NCBI GenBank assembly: GCA_021163845.1 | Contig: JAGGTH010000053.1 | Coordinates: 1-59,243 of the forward strand | Direction: 5' to 3' | Source: Helicobacteraceae bacterium | Lineage (GTDB): Bacteria; Campylobacterota; Campylobacteria; Campylobacterales; Sulfurimonadaceae | DNA length: 59,243 nucleotides | Part shown: piece after piece, positions 1 to 9,834 of the stretch | How positions within the stretch are numbered: position 1 is the first letter of the stretch | Layout of the letters: each line of letters begins with the position of its first letter | Notes under the pieces: generated by a model | The model's input: the letters and a program-made list of their open reading frames with translations, nothing else | Told to the model about the DNA's origin: nothing | Databases searched by the model: none | Translations under genes and position numbers: made by a program

Positions 1-924
1 ACACATCTCTTCAAACATCTCCTCGCTCTCACCTGGATGCCCGACGATAAAGCTGGTGCGTAAAAATGAGTTTGGAAGATTTTTCATCGTCTCTAAAAGC
101 TCGATCGTTTTTGCTTTGCCAAAACCACGCTTCATAATGCGTAGCATCTCATCGTTGATGTGTTGGATCGGCATATCAAAATAGTTATGAAAGATCTTGC
201 TTTTGCCGATTTTCTGAATTAGGGAAAGGGATGTAGTGGATGGATAGAGATAGAGGATACGCGCTGACTTTACACCCTCGATCAGCTCGATGCGCTCTAT
301 AAGCAAACTTAAGCCATCTTTGATATTTTGATCGCGTAAAAACGAAGAGCTGTCTTGTGAAACAAAAGAGAAATCATAATACCCTTTTGCTACAAGACCT
401 TCAACCTCTTTGGCAATAGAATCTAAAGAACGAGAGTTGAGCTTGCCTTTAAAAGAGGGGATCGCACAAAAACTACACGCTTGGTTACACCCCTCTGAGA
501 GTTTGATATACGCATGGTAACTCGAACCAGTCACAACACGCTCGGCACCATCGATGAGAAACACTTCATCAGAAAAACGACTCTTTTTCTCTTGTAAGAG
601 CTCATCTATTTTGTCATAATCACCTACACCTGTAAAGATATCCACCTCAGGCATCTCTAAAGCGAGCTCTTCTCTATAGCGCTCCGAGAGGCATCCTGCC
701 ATTACGAGAACGGAGTCCTCTTTTCTCGCTTCATGCAAAGCTAAGACAGTGTTCACAGACTCCTCTTTTGCTGCATCGATAAACCCACAGGTATTGACGA
801 TGATTACATCCGCATCATCCGCACTTTGTGTAAGTTCAAAGCTTTGGAGTTTGCCCATCATGACCTCTGTATCGACAAGATTTTTTGTACATCCCAGGGA
901 GACTATGTGAAGTTTGTTGCTCAT
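1..924 (-). CDS. rimO: Ribosomal protein S12 methylthiotransferase RimO (3' end outside window)
   Basis: RimO is a radical-SAM enzyme that adds a methylthio group to a conserved Asp of ribosomal protein S12. The first 308 codons are present; the TRAM domain lies beyond the window edge. The N-terminal half carries [10 protein letters not shown] (Cys12), NTCGFIDA and AGCLSERY, the three cysteine sites of the UPF0004 domain. The radical-SAM motif CNQACSFC lies near residues 140-147. The VDTEVMMG context after the first motif favours RimO over MiaB. The start is ATG at 924, divergent from the next gene. A TATAAA box lies about 8 bases upstream of the ATG, so any leader would be very short. Confidence 0.93.
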   Translation of the reverse strand, partial: MSNKLHIVSLGCTKNLVDTEVMMGKLQSFELTQSADDADVIIVNTCGFIDAAKEESVNTVLALHEARKEDSVLVMAGCLSERYREELALEMPEVDIFTGVGDYDKIDELLQEKKSRFSDEVFLIDGAERVVTGSSYHAYIKLSEGCNQACSFCAIPSFKGKLNSRSLDSIAKEVEGLVAKGYYDFSFVSQDSSSFLRDQNIKDGLSLLIERIELIEGVKSARILYLYPSTTSLSLIQKIGKSKIFHNYFDMPIQHINDEMLRIMKRGFGKAKTIELLETMKNLPNSFLRTSFIVGHPGESEEMFEEMC

Positions 925-962
925 TTGACCACTTTATAAAAAATTTGAATGCAATTATACCG

Positions 963-968
963 TATAAT
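963..968 (+). promoter_or_regulatory. -10 box (TATAAT) of the BaiN-like flavoprotein gene, possibly leaderless
   Basis: A perfect TATAAT ends 6 bases before the ATG at 975. A start site 6-7 bases downstream of the box would fall on or next to the ATG, giving a leaderless or nearly leaderless mRNA. No good -35 box is visible, which is common in Campylobacterota. The antisense side of this gap carries the rimO promoter. Confidence 0.5.
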
Positions 969-974
969 ACGAGT

Positions 975-2126
975 ATGAAAATATACGATGTTTTAATTTT
1001 AGGCGCGGGTGCGAGTGGCTTGATGTGTGCTGCATATCTAGAGAGATCTTTGGATGTAGCTCTTGTTGATTGTAATGAAAAAGTAGCAAAAAAGCTCAAA
1101 ATTTCTGGTGGAGGAAAGTGTAATATCACCAATGTAGAGGTCGATATGAGCCACTACGATTCTACAGATGAGGCTTTATCTCATGCCCTAGATATTTTTT
1201 CTAAAGAGGATCTTCTCTCTTTCTTGGCAGCAAATGGGCTTAAACCTGAGATTCGCAAAGGGCGTTACTATTTTTGTAAAAACAGCTCTGATGAGATCAT
1301 CGAGATACTCAAAGAAAAAACACAAGGGGTAGAGCTCCTTTTAAATCATGAGGTTCTGCAAGTAAAAAAAGAGAAAGAATATTTTGATGTTTATACCCAA
1401 AAAGGCTTGCTTCACGCTAAAAAAGTGGTCGTGGCAACAGGGGGAAAAAGCTATAAAACTCTAGGTGCGAGTGATATTGGCTTGGAGATTGCAAAAAGCT
1501 TTGCTTTGGATGTAGTTGATTTTAGCCCTGCTTTAGTAGGGCTGACTGTACAAAAAGAGCAGTTTTGGATGAAAGAGCTCAGTGGACTTAGTTGTTATGT
1601 AGAGGTACGAGTTGCGGGGAAAAATATCTATGAAGAGATGCTCTTTGCCCATAAAGGGATCAGTGGTCCAGCTGTGCTTTCTGCCTCTTTGTATTGGCAA
1701 AAAGGAAGTATAGAGATAGATTTTTTACCAAAACAAAATATACTCAAACTTCTTGAGGGGAGTAAAAAGTTGCTGAGTTCTGTGATCCCATTACCAAAGA
1801 GACTCGCAAAAGCCTTGCTTGAAGCTTTGGATGTAGAAGATGGAGCGTGTGATAAAATAGGCAAAGAGCAAAAAGAGAAGCTCTTGAAGATCCACAATTA
1901 TGAATTTGCCCCTGCGGGCAACTTTGGATTTTCCAAAGCAGAGGTAAGTCGTGGCGGTGTCGCACTTCATCAGCTCAACGCCTACACTTTGGAAGCTTTG
2001 GATGTAGAGGGGCTCTTTTTTATAGGCGAAGTCGTGGACATCACAGGAGAACTCGGTGGCTATAATTTTCAATGGGCATTTAGTAGTGGTGTGGTTTGTG
2101 CAGAAGATATTAATGCAAATAGTTAA
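975..2126 (+). CDS. BaiN/YhiN (HI0933) family NAD(P)/FAD-dependent oxidoreductase
   Basis: This 383-residue protein starts with a dinucleotide-binding site, GAGASG at residues 10-15, followed by the family-specific KISGGGKCNITN at 42-53. The C-terminus has the flavin-contacting GEVVDITGELGGYNFQ typical of HI0933-like flavoproteins. The family is widespread, but its physiological substrate is generally unknown; some gut members reduce bile-acid intermediates, which cannot be inferred here. I chose ATG 975 because an upstream extension to 885 would run into the divergent rimO start and across the -10 box. The segment EALDVE occurs twice near the end and carries GGATGTA both times. Confidence 0.88.
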   Translation: MKIYDVLILGAGASGLMCAAYLERSLDVALVDCNEKVAKKLKISGGGKCNITNVEVDMSHYDSTDEALSHALDIFSKEDLLSFLAANGLKPEIRKGRYYFCKNSSDEIIEILKEKTQGVELLLNHEVLQVKKEKEYFDVYTQKGLLHAKKVVVATGGKSYKTLGASDIGLEIAKSFALDVVDFSPALVGLTVQKEQFWMKELSGLSCYVEVRVAGKNIYEEMLFAHKGISGPAVLSASLYWQKGSIEIDFLPKQNILKLLEGSKKLLSSVIPLPKRLAKALLEALDVEDGACDKIGKEQKEKLLKIHNYEFAPAGNFGFSKAEVSRGGVALHQLNAYTLEALDVEGLFFIGEVVDITGELGGYNFQWAFSSGVVCAEDINANS

Positions 2127-2191
2127 GAGTTTTTTTAATATAACCGATCTAAAAATGTTAGAGATTTAGCTTTGCTTTAGCTCAATGGGGA

Positions 2192-2197
2192 TATAAT
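2192..2197 (+). promoter_or_regulatory. Probable -10 box upstream of the Ig-like lipoprotein gene
   Basis: TATAAT lies 41 bases before the lipoprotein ATG, in a 112-base gap that follows the flavoprotein gene. TTTGCT at 2171-2176 could be a weak -35 box with a short 15-base spacer. Confidence 0.4.
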
Positions 2198-2238
2198 CGT
2201 TCCAAATTACAAAAAAAAATTCAAAAAAGTGAGTTTCT

Positions 2239-4086
2239 ATGATTTTGAGAAATTTGTTAGCCACAATTTTTATTGCCTTCCTTTTAATAGGGTGTGGTGA
2301 TAATAATAGCGAAGGTGACACGAGCGGATCAGCTGTGGCAGGAGTTGAAGATAACACTGCAGGTGATACATCTGATAATACGATATCTGTAACAGATGAA
2401 GAGCTTATCCAACTAAGCTTTAAAAATACTAGTAGTAGTATATTAACCACAAATAATCAGGTTGTGACCATTGAAGTGCAAGCTTTTGATAACGACAATG
2501 CACCTTATAGTGAGGGGAATATTAAAGTAGTATTTCCTAGTAAAGCTATTACGGGGAGTACTGATGTTGGATCATTTGATGCCCCTGAAAAAGAGCTAGA
2601 AAATGGTAAAGCAATATTCCAATACACAGCGCCTGATAATTTGCAAGCGAGAGTAAATGCAGGGGATACAGGAAGTGTATTTGGTTTCTACCATACAGCA
2701 GATAAAAATGATACGCTTCAAGCCTATACTTTTACTTATGCTCCCGAAGCAGCGCAAATAACTTTAACTGATTATGAACTTAAAAGTTCACATGAAAGTT
2801 CTACTATGGGCTTAGAGAGTACGAAGCATCTCTCTTTTTATGTACAAGATAAAAATGGAAATACTTTAGAAGATGGCTCTATTACATCTATTAATATTGA
2901 GCTTTTAAATCCAAGTTTTGCGATTTTAAAAGATACAAGTGGACGAGAAGGCACCTCTTTAGCTTTTTTAGCAAAAAATAATGTTTCTGTTAGTTTAGTA
3001 AGTGATAAAAAATCTGGTATTGTGCCAGTAAAAGTGACGGCTTCCTTTTTAGATATTAATGGAGATCCGCGTACGCTAAGCTCAACTTTTAGCGTCATTA
3101 TTTTATCGGGACCACCTACTGCGATGAGTTTATCATACAGTAGTACAAGGAATGAACAAGCTAGAGCGAAGTTTGTCGAGCGGTGGATTTTAAGTGTTAC
3201 TGACAAGTATAATAATCCAGTAAACACTAATCCAACTGTTTCTATGGGGATGATTGCTGGATATGCTACAAGTGGAATAGCTAATTCTAACCCAAAAGAT
3301 TACTTATATTATGAACCGACAACTTACTATAGTTCTATTGATGGACAGATTGTTGAAAATGGAGTAGCTGATCAATTTGTTTCAAGTACAGCTGTTTTTG
3401 GAAATGTAGATTTGAATAATGATATACTAGTCACTTTTGGGCAAGGCTACTCTTTCAATGCATCTGGAAAGTGGGATTTTACGAGAGTGAATAACACTAC
3501 CTTAGAACTTATTGATAATTTTGAAGGGAGCAATACGAATCAACTTGCTTTTGCTGTTGGACATAACTTTCGTGATGAGATGTGTCGCTTTGGAAAAAAA
3601 GCTTTAGGTATTGTCTATCCTAAAGATAGTATATTTACGATTGACAGTACAGGCTCAATGACAATTGAAGTTGAATATGACTATTATCTTGTTGGGAAAA
3701 ATGTTGTGCTGTGGGCTAACATAGTAGGTAATAATAATGCAAATGCTGAGGGCACTGAAACTGTACGTATAGGACACGCGCAACTTGAAAATTTACGAGG
3801 TCTTGGAATCGATGATATTACTCATACTATTACGGCTGGAATAACTGGTGTTTTTCGCTATTACTTACGTATTTCTGAAACGGCAGAATGGTATAGAAAT
3901 GCAAATTTTGGTTATAAAAAAGATGTTACTGGCTCTGGTAATGCTGCAACTGTAACTACTTCGGAGTTAAATGGAGTTGATTCTTGTATTGAAGATGGTA
4001 TAGCATATGTTGATATCAATGTTACAAGTGCGGGATCGAATGGTAGTGTAAATATTACACAATTATTAGTTGGTGATGAATTCTAA
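2239..4086 (+). CDS. Putative lipoprotein with Ig-like (Big-1-like) repeats
   Basis: The protein has 615 residues. It opens with a lipoprotein signal peptide whose lipobox is LIGC at 16-19, followed by a Ser/Thr/Asn/Asp-rich linker to about residue 60. The body has at least two or three beta-rich repeats of the kind seen in invasin/Big-1 domains: a stretch like VVTIEVQAFDNDNAPYSEG, then FYVQDKNGNTLEDGSI, then SVTDKYNNPVNTNP. These resemble the usual 'V-x-D-xx-GN-P-V' strand signature. No catalytic motif is visible. It probably sits on the outer membrane and has a structural or adhesive role, which is inference. The downstream beta-barrel gene is 24 bases away and probably co-transcribed. The region looks more AT-rich than its neighbours. 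Confidence 0.7.
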   Translation: MILRNLLATIFIAFLLIGCGDNNSEGDTSGSAVAGVEDNTAGDTSDNTISVTDEELIQLSFKNTSSSILTTNNQVVTIEVQAFDNDNAPYSEGNIKVVFPSKAITGSTDVGSFDAPEKELENGKAIFQYTAPDNLQARVNAGDTGSVFGFYHTADKNDTLQAYTFTYAPEAAQITLTDYELKSSHESSTMGLESTKHLSFYVQDKNGNTLEDGSITSINIELLNPSFAILKDTSGREGTSLAFLAKNNVSVSLVSDKKSGIVPVKVTASFLDINGDPRTLSSTFSVIILSGPPTAMSLSYSSTRNEQARAKFVERWILSVTDKYNNPVNTNPTVSMGMIAGYATSGIANSNPKDYLYYEPTTYYSSIDGQIVENGVADQFVSSTAVFGNVDLNNDILVTFGQGYSFNASGKWDFTRVNNTTLELIDNFEGSNTNQLAFAVGHNFRDEMCRFGKKALGIVYPKDSIFTIDSTGSMTIEVEYDYYLVGKNVVLWANIVGNNNANAEGTETVRIGHAQLENLRGLGIDDITHTITAGITGVFRYYLRISETAEWYRNANFGYKKDVTGSGNAATVTTSELNGVDSCIEDGIAYVDINVTSAGSNGSVNITQLLVGDEF

Positions 4087-4110
4087 AATAAAGCAAAGGA
4101 TAATAAGAAA

Positions 4111-4680
4111 ATGAAAAAAATAACTGCAGCACTTTGTGCAACATTATTGTGTGGATCATTGGCACTTGCTGATGATGTGAAATCTTTAATAGGCTTTGAG
4201 GGTGGCTATAGCGAGCTTGGTATCTCAAATGATGCAACAGGGGCAACGGCATATGATGAAACAGAGAGCTTCGCACACGGTGGGATCAAAATAGGGGCAG
4301 AGAGTAAAAACTATAGATTTTTCTTAAGTGGAAGATATTATGATGTTGCAGATTTTGAACACCTCACAACAATGGGTGCAGAACTGCAATATCTGATGAA
4401 CTTTACGAGCTGGATGAATATGTATTTTGGTGCTAGTATAGGTATTATGGATGCAGAGTTTAAAGATACATCAGCTGCAAAAAGAACACTCTCAGATATG
4501 TATTATGGTGGGGATGTTGGATTTAACTTTCATCTTGGTGACTCTGTAGATCTTGAGATAGGTGCTAGAGTGATTGATATTCAAGCAGATAATACTGTAG
4601 GTGGAGTCACTTACACACTCGATCCAATGATCACAGGATATGGAAGCTTTATCTTTAAATTTAACTTGGATGATATCTAA
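4111..4680 (+). CDS. Small outer-membrane beta-barrel protein
   Basis: The protein has 189 residues, a clear Sec signal peptide (cleavage probably after SLALA near residue 20) and no cytoplasmic-type motif. The mature part alternates polar and hydrophobic residues in strand-length blocks rich in Gly, Tyr and Phe, for example FEGGYSELGI, YRFFLSGRYYD, YYGGDVGFNFHLG. It ends with GYGSFIFKFNLDDI, close to a terminal aromatic beta-signal. It resembles opacity/OmpW-like small barrels, but I do not recognise the family. It probably forms an operon with the preceding lipoprotein. Confidence 0.7.
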   Translation: MKKITAALCATLLCGSLALADDVKSLIGFEGGYSELGISNDATGATAYDETESFAHGGIKIGAESKNYRFFLSGRYYDVADFEHLTTMGAELQYLMNFTSWMNMYFGASIGIMDAEFKDTSAAKRTLSDMYYGGDVGFNFHLGDSVDLEIGARVIDIQADNTVGGVTYTLDPMITGYGSFIFKFNLDDI

Positions 4681-4701
4681 AAAAGAATAGATTGAATATC
4701 G

Positions 4702-4776
4702 TGGTGTTCGAGAGAGGATTTGAACCTCCGACCACTTCGATGTCAACGAAGTGCTCTACCCCTGAGCTACCCGAAC
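4702..4776 (-). tRNA. tRNA-Val (anticodon GAC)
   Basis: The reverse strand folds as a full cloverleaf of 75 nt including an encoded CCA. The acceptor stem GTTCGGG pairs with CTCGAAC with one G-T pair. The anticodon stem CTTCG/CGAAG encloses loop TTGACAT, giving anticodon GAC (complement of 4742-4744). The T loop is GGTTCAAATCC. GAC reads Val codons GUC and GUU. Confidence 0.96.
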
Positions 4777-4899
4777 TTTTTGAGTAGCGTATTTTATCCA
4801 ATAATTCTTAAAATATTTTGATTTTTTATAAACTTACAAAACTGTTTGAATTTTCCAATAACTCCCCAATCTTTACTTTTAATTTAGGTATAGTAAGTG

Positions 4900-4905
4900 T
4901 ATAAT
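4900..4905 (+). promoter_or_regulatory. Probable -10 box of pckA
   Basis: TATAAT lies 51 bases upstream of the pckA ATG, with AT-rich sequence where a -35 box would be. The start codon is preceded by a good Shine-Dalgarno sequence, AGAAGG, at about 4944-4949. The 180-base gap between tRNA-Val and pckA holds nothing else I recognise. Confidence 0.45.
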
Positions 4906-4956
4906 TCCACCTACTAATAAATGTTTATTACATTTAAAAATGCCAGAAGGTAAATT

Positions 4957-6537
4957 ATGAATTTGACAGAGTTAGAAGAATTAGGCTTAAAAAATGTCGG
5001 AGAAGTTTTTCATAACTTAAGTTATGACGAATTGATTCAGCATGAGCTTGATAAGGGTGAATGTAGGATGACCAAAAGTGGTGCTACAGCAGTTGATACA
5101 GGTATTTTTACTGGTCGTAGCCCAAAAGATAAATATTTTGTAAACGCAGATCCATCCAATAAGTATATCGCTTGGGGTGATGTAAATCAAAAAGTAGATG
5201 CAGCAGTTTTTGCAGAACTTTTAGAGGTAGCACGCAAAGAACTATCAAACAAAGATCTTTATGTAACCGATGTGTTTTGTGGTTCAAGTCCTGCTTCAAA
5301 AAGATCTGTACGTTTTGTCTCTGAGATAGCTTGGCAGTCTCATTTTGTGAAAAACATGTTTATCCGTCCTACATCTTCTGAACTCGAAGTATTCCAACAA
5401 GATTTTACTGTTCTTAATGCGTGTAAAGCGGTAAACGATAAATACAAAGAACATGGACTTCACTCTGAAGTATTCGTTATGTTTGATGTAGAGAACAATA
5501 TCGCAATTATCGGTGGTACTTGGTACGGTGGTGAGATGAAAAAAGGTATTTTTTCAATGATGAACTACTGGTTACCACTCGAGGGTAAACTCCCAATGCA
5601 TTGTTCTGCAAACGTAGGGGAAAATGGTGATACTGCTCTTTTCTTTGGACTCAGTGGAACAGGAAAAACAACACTCTCTACAGATCCAAAAAGAAGACTT
5701 ATCGGTGATGATGAACATGGCTGGGATAATCATGGAGTTTTTAACTTTGAGGGTGGATGCTATGCAAAGGTGATTAACCTTGATGAAAAAAGCGAACCAG
5801 AGATCTACCATGCCATTCGTAAAGGAGCACTTTTAGAAAATGTTGTGCTTAGCGAAGAGGGTGAAGTTGATTACGAAGATGGAAGTAAAACAGAAAATAC
5901 ACGTGTCTCTTATCCGATAGAGCATATCGAAAACCATGAGCCAACACTTGGTGCTGGACATCCTGAAAATATCATCTTTTTGACAGCAGATGCTTTTGGA
6001 GTACTTCCCCCTGTTTCTAAGCTTACAAAAGAGCAGGCAATGTATTATTTCTTGAGTGGATATACTGCAAAAGTGGCAGGAACTGAGCGTGGGATCACTG
6101 AGCCAGTAGCGACATTTTCTGCGTGTTTTGGAGAAGCGTTCTTACCACTTCATCCAACTGTCTATGCAAGACTCCTTGGGGAAAAAATAGACCAGCATGA
6201 TGTACATGTTTATCTCGTAAATACAGGATGGACAGGTGGAGGATATGGTGTTGGAAAACGTATGAGTATTAAAGATACACGTGCATGTATCAATGCTATC
6301 CTTGATGGAAGTATCAAGAAAAGTGAGTTCCATACAACAACGACATTTAGACTTGAGGTTCCAACAACTTTAGGTGACATTAATCCAGATATTTTGAATC
6401 CTAGAAATGCATGGGCTGATAAAGCAGAATTTGAAAAAGTAAGAGATAAACTTGCTTCAATGTTTATCGAAAACTTTAAGAAGTATGAGACGGATGATCA
6501 TGAGTTTGATTATGCGACAGCTGGTCCTAAACTTTAG
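4957..6537 (+). CDS. pckA: Phosphoenolpyruvate carboxykinase (ATP)
   Basis: This enzyme interconverts oxaloacetate plus ATP with phosphoenolpyruvate, CO2 and ADP. The 526 residues match the usual length. The kinase P-loop [11 protein letters not shown] lies near residues 230-240, preceded by the substrate-binding [10 protein letters not shown] and followed by IGDDEHGW with the metal-binding Asp. The N-terminal [13 protein letters not shown] and the later [14 protein letters not shown] are also family hallmarks. In an autotrophic epsilonproteobacterium it would link reverse-TCA intermediates to sugar synthesis; that role is inference. It is transcribed alone and its 3' end faces the dedA-uvrB operon. 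Confidence 0.97.
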   Translation: MNLTELEELGLKNVGEVFHNLSYDELIQHELDKGECRMTKSGATAVDTGIFTGRSPKDKYFVNADPSNKYIAWGDVNQKVDAAVFAELLEVARKELSNKDLYVTDVFCGSSPASKRSVRFVSEIAWQSHFVKNMFIRPTSSELEVFQQDFTVLNACKAVNDKYKEHGLHSEVFVMFDVENNIAIIGGTWYGGEMKKGIFSMMNYWLPLEGKLPMHCSANVGENGDTALFFGLSGTGKTTLSTDPKRRLIGDDEHGWDNHGVFNFEGGCYAKVINLDEKSEPEIYHAIRKGALLENVVLSEEGEVDYEDGSKTENTRVSYPIEHIENHEPTLGAGHPENIIFLTADAFGVLPPVSKLTKEQAMYYFLSGYTAKVAGTERGITEPVATFSACFGEAFLPLHPTVYARLLGEKIDQHDVHVYLVNTGWTGGGYGVGKRMSIKDTRACINAILDGSIKKSEFHTTTTFRLEVPTTLGDINPDILNPRNAWADKAEFEKVRDKLASMFIENFKKYETDDHEFDYATAGPKL

Positions 6538-6551
6538 GACTCGCTTCGTAT

Positions 6552-7118
6552 TTAGTTAGTTCTTTTCTTGGTGGCTTGTGTGAGATAGATCCATAAAGCT
6601 CCACCAAAGATGACAAGTATAAGAGGAGCGATCCAAGGTTTATCTGCGATCGTCTCAGCTAATTTAACTAAAAATCCTCCAGAATAATAACTTCCAAAAC
6701 CAACCACTAAAGCCCAGATGCCAGCACTAAAAATATTTAAAATTGCAAATCTCTTAAAATCATATTTCGTCAGTCCGATCGCAATTGGAATGAGCGTTTT
6801 GATGCCATATACAAATTTTTGAAAAAGAATGATCCAAGAGCCGTATTTTTTCATAAGCATATGTGAAAGTGCAAGTTTACGACGATGTTTGCGTATCCCT
6901 TCCATCATCATACTTTTTTGGTAACGAGCCATATAAAAGAGTAAAAAGTCTCCAAGTGCATTGGCGACAAAAGCGATCATGATAGAGAGACTCAAATCCA
7001 TTTTTCCCATAAAAGAGAGTACAGCTGCCCCAACAAGTGCGACAAATCCGCCACCGAGTGAATATAAAAAAAGTCCTATATAGCCATAAGTTGCTAAATT
7101 ACTAAACGTATCTTCCAT
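6552..7118 (-). CDS. DedA/VTT-family inner-membrane protein
   Basis: This 188-residue integral membrane protein has the family-typical re-entrant and transmembrane segments: residues about 12-38, 45-62, then 120-160 and 165-182. Around residue 100 it has FQKFVYGIKTLIPIAIG, which matches the DedA 'F-x-R-x3-P' region, although the conserved Arg is replaced by KFVYGIK. DedA proteins are linked to membrane homeostasis and recent work implicates some in lipid-carrier or phospholipid flipping. It follows uvrB with a 7-base gap and is probably co-transcribed with it. Confidence 0.85.
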   Translation of the reverse strand: MEDTFSNLATYGYIGLFLYSLGGGFVALVGAAVLSFMGKMDLSLSIMIAFVANALGDFLLFYMARYQKSMMMEGIRKHRRKLALSHMLMKKYGSWIILFQKFVYGIKTLIPIAIGLTKYDFKRFAILNIFSAGIWALVVGFGSYYSGGFLVKLAETIADKPWIAPLILVIFGGALWIYLTQATKKRTN

Positions 7119-7125
7119 TGTGTTC

Positions 7126-9108
7126 CTATAGTTGTTTTATTTTTGCGATTTCATCACGAAGGCGTGCAGCTTCTTCAAAGTTAAGCTCTTTGGCTGCTTG
7201 CTTCATTTTAAGCATCAACTCTTTTGTGAGTGCTTTACGTTCTGATGCAGGCATTTTATCGAGTTTTTTATGCTTTTGGTAGAGTCCACCGTGATCTTCT
7301 ATTTTGAGGTTTTCATCAAGTTTTCGAATGGTCGTGGTTGGAGTAATTCCATACTTTTTATTGTGCGCCTCTTGTACCTCTCTTCTTTGCGTGGTAACAT
7401 CGATCGCCTTTTGCATCGATTTTGTGATTCTATTGGCATACAAAATAACACGACCATTAGAGTTTCTAGCTCCCCGTCCGATAGTTTGAATAAGAGATGT
7501 CTCACTTCGTAAAAATCCCTCTTTATCAGCATCAAGAATGGCTACAAGACTCACCTCAGGCAGGTCAAGACCTTCACGTAAAAGATTGATACCAATGAGC
7601 ACATCAAACTCCCCGATACGAAGTGAACGGATAATTTGGTTTCTCTCAATGGTATCGATCTCTGAGTGCATATACTGCACTTTTATCCCAAGATCTGCGA
7701 GATACTTACTGAGTGCTTCTGCCATTTTTTTTGTCAGAACAGTAATCAGAACGCGTTCCCCTTTGACAACAATACCTTTGATCTCATCGTGGATATCTTC
7801 CACTTGATTGTCGGAAGGTTTTATCTCGAGTATAGGATCAAGCAAACCGGTAGGACGGATTATCTGCTCTGCTTTAACACTTGAGAGCTCTAGTTCATAT
7901 GCTGATGGGGTTGCTGAGACGAAGAGATAGTGAGGAGCTTTATTGATATACTCATCGATCATGAGAGGGCGATTATCTAAGGCACTTGGAAGCCTAAATC
8001 CGTAATCCACAAGTACCTCTTTACGAGCACGGTCTCCTGCATACATCCCACGATATTGTGGGAGTGAAACATGGCTTTCATCTACAATGACAAGATAGTC
8101 CTTATGATGGAGTTCAAAATAATCAAGCAGAGTGTAAGGAGCTTCACCCGGTTTTTTATTTGTTAAAAGCCTTGAATAGTTTTCTACCCCCTTACACATT
8201 CCCGTGGTTTGAAGCATCTCTAGATCAAATTCAACGCGCTGTTTGAGGCGCTGATATTCGACAAGTTTTCCCTCTTTTTGAAAATAGGCGAGTCTCTCAT
8301 CAAGCTCCTCTTCGATCCGTTTGATAGCAACTGCCATCTTTTCCTGGGAAACTGAAAACTGACTTGTGGCATAGATAGTGAATTGCTTATGCTCTTCGAG
8401 ACGCTTATTATCGATAATATCAAAGGTATAAATAGACTCGATCTCATCTCCAAAAAACTCAATGCGAATCGCTTCTTGCTCAAAGTAGGGTGGGTAGATA
8501 TCGATCGATTCCCCATTGACACGGATATGCCCACTGTCAAAATAGGTATCGTTACGGGAGTATCCCATCTCTACAAGACGAAGAAGAAGCTTTTTTTGCG
8601 CGATCTCATCCCCAACGGCGATAGATTGCACCATGTTTTCATACTCCTCTGGATCCCCTAAACCGTAGTTTGCAGAAACAGAAGCGATCACAATCACATC
8701 ATCATAGCTTAGAAGATTGGCTGTCGAAGAGAGACGTAGGCGCTCAAGCTCATCGTTGATAGCAGAATCTTTTTCGATAAAAAGATCCTGTCTAGGGATG
8801 TACGCCTCAGGCTGATAGTAATCATAGTAAGAGACAAAATATTCGACATGGTTATTGGGGAAAAATTGGCGAAATTCACTGTAGAGCTGTGCTGCAAGTG
8901 TTTTGTTGTGTGTCATGATAATGGTTGGCATCTGCACGTTCTCAATGACACGAGCCATAGTGTGCGTTTTTCCACTTCCTGTTACCCCTTCTAGGGCTTG
9001 GTAACGATTGCCCTTGAGGATCGAATCACTTAAAACTTCGATCGCTTTAGGTTGGTCTCCGGCTGGTTGATAGTCTGATACGACTTGAAATGGTGTTGTT
9101 TTTTTCAT
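7126..9108 (-). CDS. uvrB: UvrABC system protein B
   Basis: UvrB is the damage-verification helicase-like subunit of nucleotide excision repair. The 660 residues include Walker [11 protein letters not shown] near residues 43-52, the beta-hairpin region [12 protein letters not shown] near 92-103, and motifs V/VI with [20 protein letters not shown] and IGRGARN. The C-terminal UVR domain ([15 protein letters not shown]), which binds UvrC, is present. ATG 9108 is preceded by a TATAAT box only 7 bases upstream and no Shine-Dalgarno sequence, suggesting a leaderless message. Confidence 0.98.
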   Translation of the reverse strand: MKKTTPFQVVSDYQPAGDQPKAIEVLSDSILKGNRYQALEGVTGSGKTHTMARVIENVQMPTIIMTHNKTLAAQLYSEFRQFFPNNHVEYFVSYYDYYQPEAYIPRQDLFIEKDSAINDELERLRLSSTANLLSYDDVIVIASVSANYGLGDPEEYENMVQSIAVGDEIAQKKLLLRLVEMGYSRNDTYFDSGHIRVNGESIDIYPPYFEQEAIRIEFFGDEIESIYTFDIIDNKRLEEHKQFTIYATSQFSVSQEKMAVAIKRIEEELDERLAYFQKEGKLVEYQRLKQRVEFDLEMLQTTGMCKGVENYSRLLTNKKPGEAPYTLLDYFELHHKDYLVIVDESHVSLPQYRGMYAGDRARKEVLVDYGFRLPSALDNRPLMIDEYINKAPHYLFVSATPSAYELELSSVKAEQIIRPTGLLDPILEIKPSDNQVEDIHDEIKGIVVKGERVLITVLTKKMAEALSKYLADLGIKVQYMHSEIDTIERNQIIRSLRIGEFDVLIGINLLREGLDLPEVSLVAILDADKEGFLRSETSLIQTIGRGARNSNGRVILYANRITKSMQKAIDVTTQRREVQEAHNKKYGITPTTTIRKLDENLKIEDHGGLYQKHKKLDKMPASERKALTKELMLKMKQAAKELNFEEAARLRDEIAKIKQL

Positions 9109-9115
9109 ATACGCA

Positions 9116-9121
9116 ATTATA
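9116..9121 (-). promoter_or_regulatory. -10 box (TATAAT) of uvrB, possibly leaderless
   Basis: On the reverse strand TATAAT is followed by 7 bases and then the uvrB ATG. Initiation at the usual distance would put the 5' end of the mRNA at or next to the A of the start codon. The 33-base gap to the DUF1622 gene contains no ribosome-binding site. Confidence 0.5.
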
Positions 9122-9141
9122 ACTAAAAGAGGGTTTAGAAA

Positions 9142-9492
9142 CTATGCTTTATTTTTCTCGCTTTGCCATGGCCATCTTCCCTCTACTTCGAGGAAAAGAG
9201 TAATATTCAAAAAAGTACGCATTAAAATAATGAGTGCGAGAATAGATACATTTTGGAGTGTATTTTCTACAACAACCGTGCGTATAATATCTCCAGCGAT
9301 GAGAAATTCCAGTCCAAGCATAATAGAGCGACCAAGTTGTCTTTTATATGTATGGTAAGCTTCTCCCTCTTCTAGGTGTTTGAACGTATTCAGATAAGTA
9401 TAAGTGGAGACGATAGAGCCTAGCAAAACAACAAGAACGCCAAATGCTTCTATACTATAACCAATAGCAGAAATTATTTCTGAGAAATTCAT
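9142..9492 (-). CDS. DUF1622 family membrane protein
   Basis: This 116-residue protein has three hydrophobic segments at about residues 10-32, 56-75 and 80-100. Between the first two is a conserved polar stretch, YHTYKRQLGRSIMLGLEFL, and the end is EVEGRWPWQ. These match the DUF1622 family of small inner-membrane proteins of unknown function. It is divergent from the small coiled-coil gene at 9602 and upstream of uvrB on the same strand, but uvrB has its own -10 box. Confidence 0.8.
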   Translation of the reverse strand: MNFSEIISAIGYSIEAFGVLVVLLGSIVSTYTYLNTFKHLEEGEAYHTYKRQLGRSIMLGLEFLIAGDIIRTVVVENTLQNVSILALIILMRTFLNITLFLEVEGRWPWQSEKNKA

Positions 9493-9601
9493 AAGACACT
9501 TTCATAAAGAATTTTAGTAATAAATATAGTAGCATAGATGTTTTGAATTTAGTTTGATTTTTTGTGATAGAATTATGTTTTCAAAGAGAATAGGATAATA
9601 A

Positions 9602-9829
9602 ATGGATAATCAAAGTACGTTAGAAAAGTTAAGTGAAAAAGTATCAGAAATTTTACAAAGATATAACGCTGTGCATGAAGAGAATGAGCTTTTGCGTTCA
9701 GAGCTTGTAACACTCAAAGCAGAAAAAGAGATCAAAGACCAAGAGATCGAGAGACTTTTAGAGCAAAATACTATGAAAGACTTGGAAATAGAAGAGATAG
9801 TCAATAAAATAGAAAGTATCATAGGGTAG
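9602..9829 (+). CDS. Small coiled-coil protein (ZapB-like?)
   Basis: The 75 residues are almost entirely a predicted coiled coil with heptad-spaced Leu/Ile from about residue 8 to 70 and many Glu and Lys. No other domain is visible. A clear Shine-Dalgarno sequence (AGGATAATAA) precedes the ATG. The next gene starts 5 bases after the stop and looks ZapA-like, so one reading is a ZapB/ZapA-type cell-division pair; that is inference from shape and position, not sequence identity. Confidence 0.7.
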   Translation: MDNQSTLEKLSEKVSEILQRYNAVHEENELLRSELVTLKAEKEIKDQEIERLLEQNTMKDLEIEEIVNKIESIIG

Positions 9830-9834
9830 AGTTG

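Noticed and set aside
885-974. Longer N-terminus for the BaiN-like protein
   Set aside because: It would run through the divergent rimO start and the -10 box and would hide the GxGxxG motif behind 30 unconserved residues.
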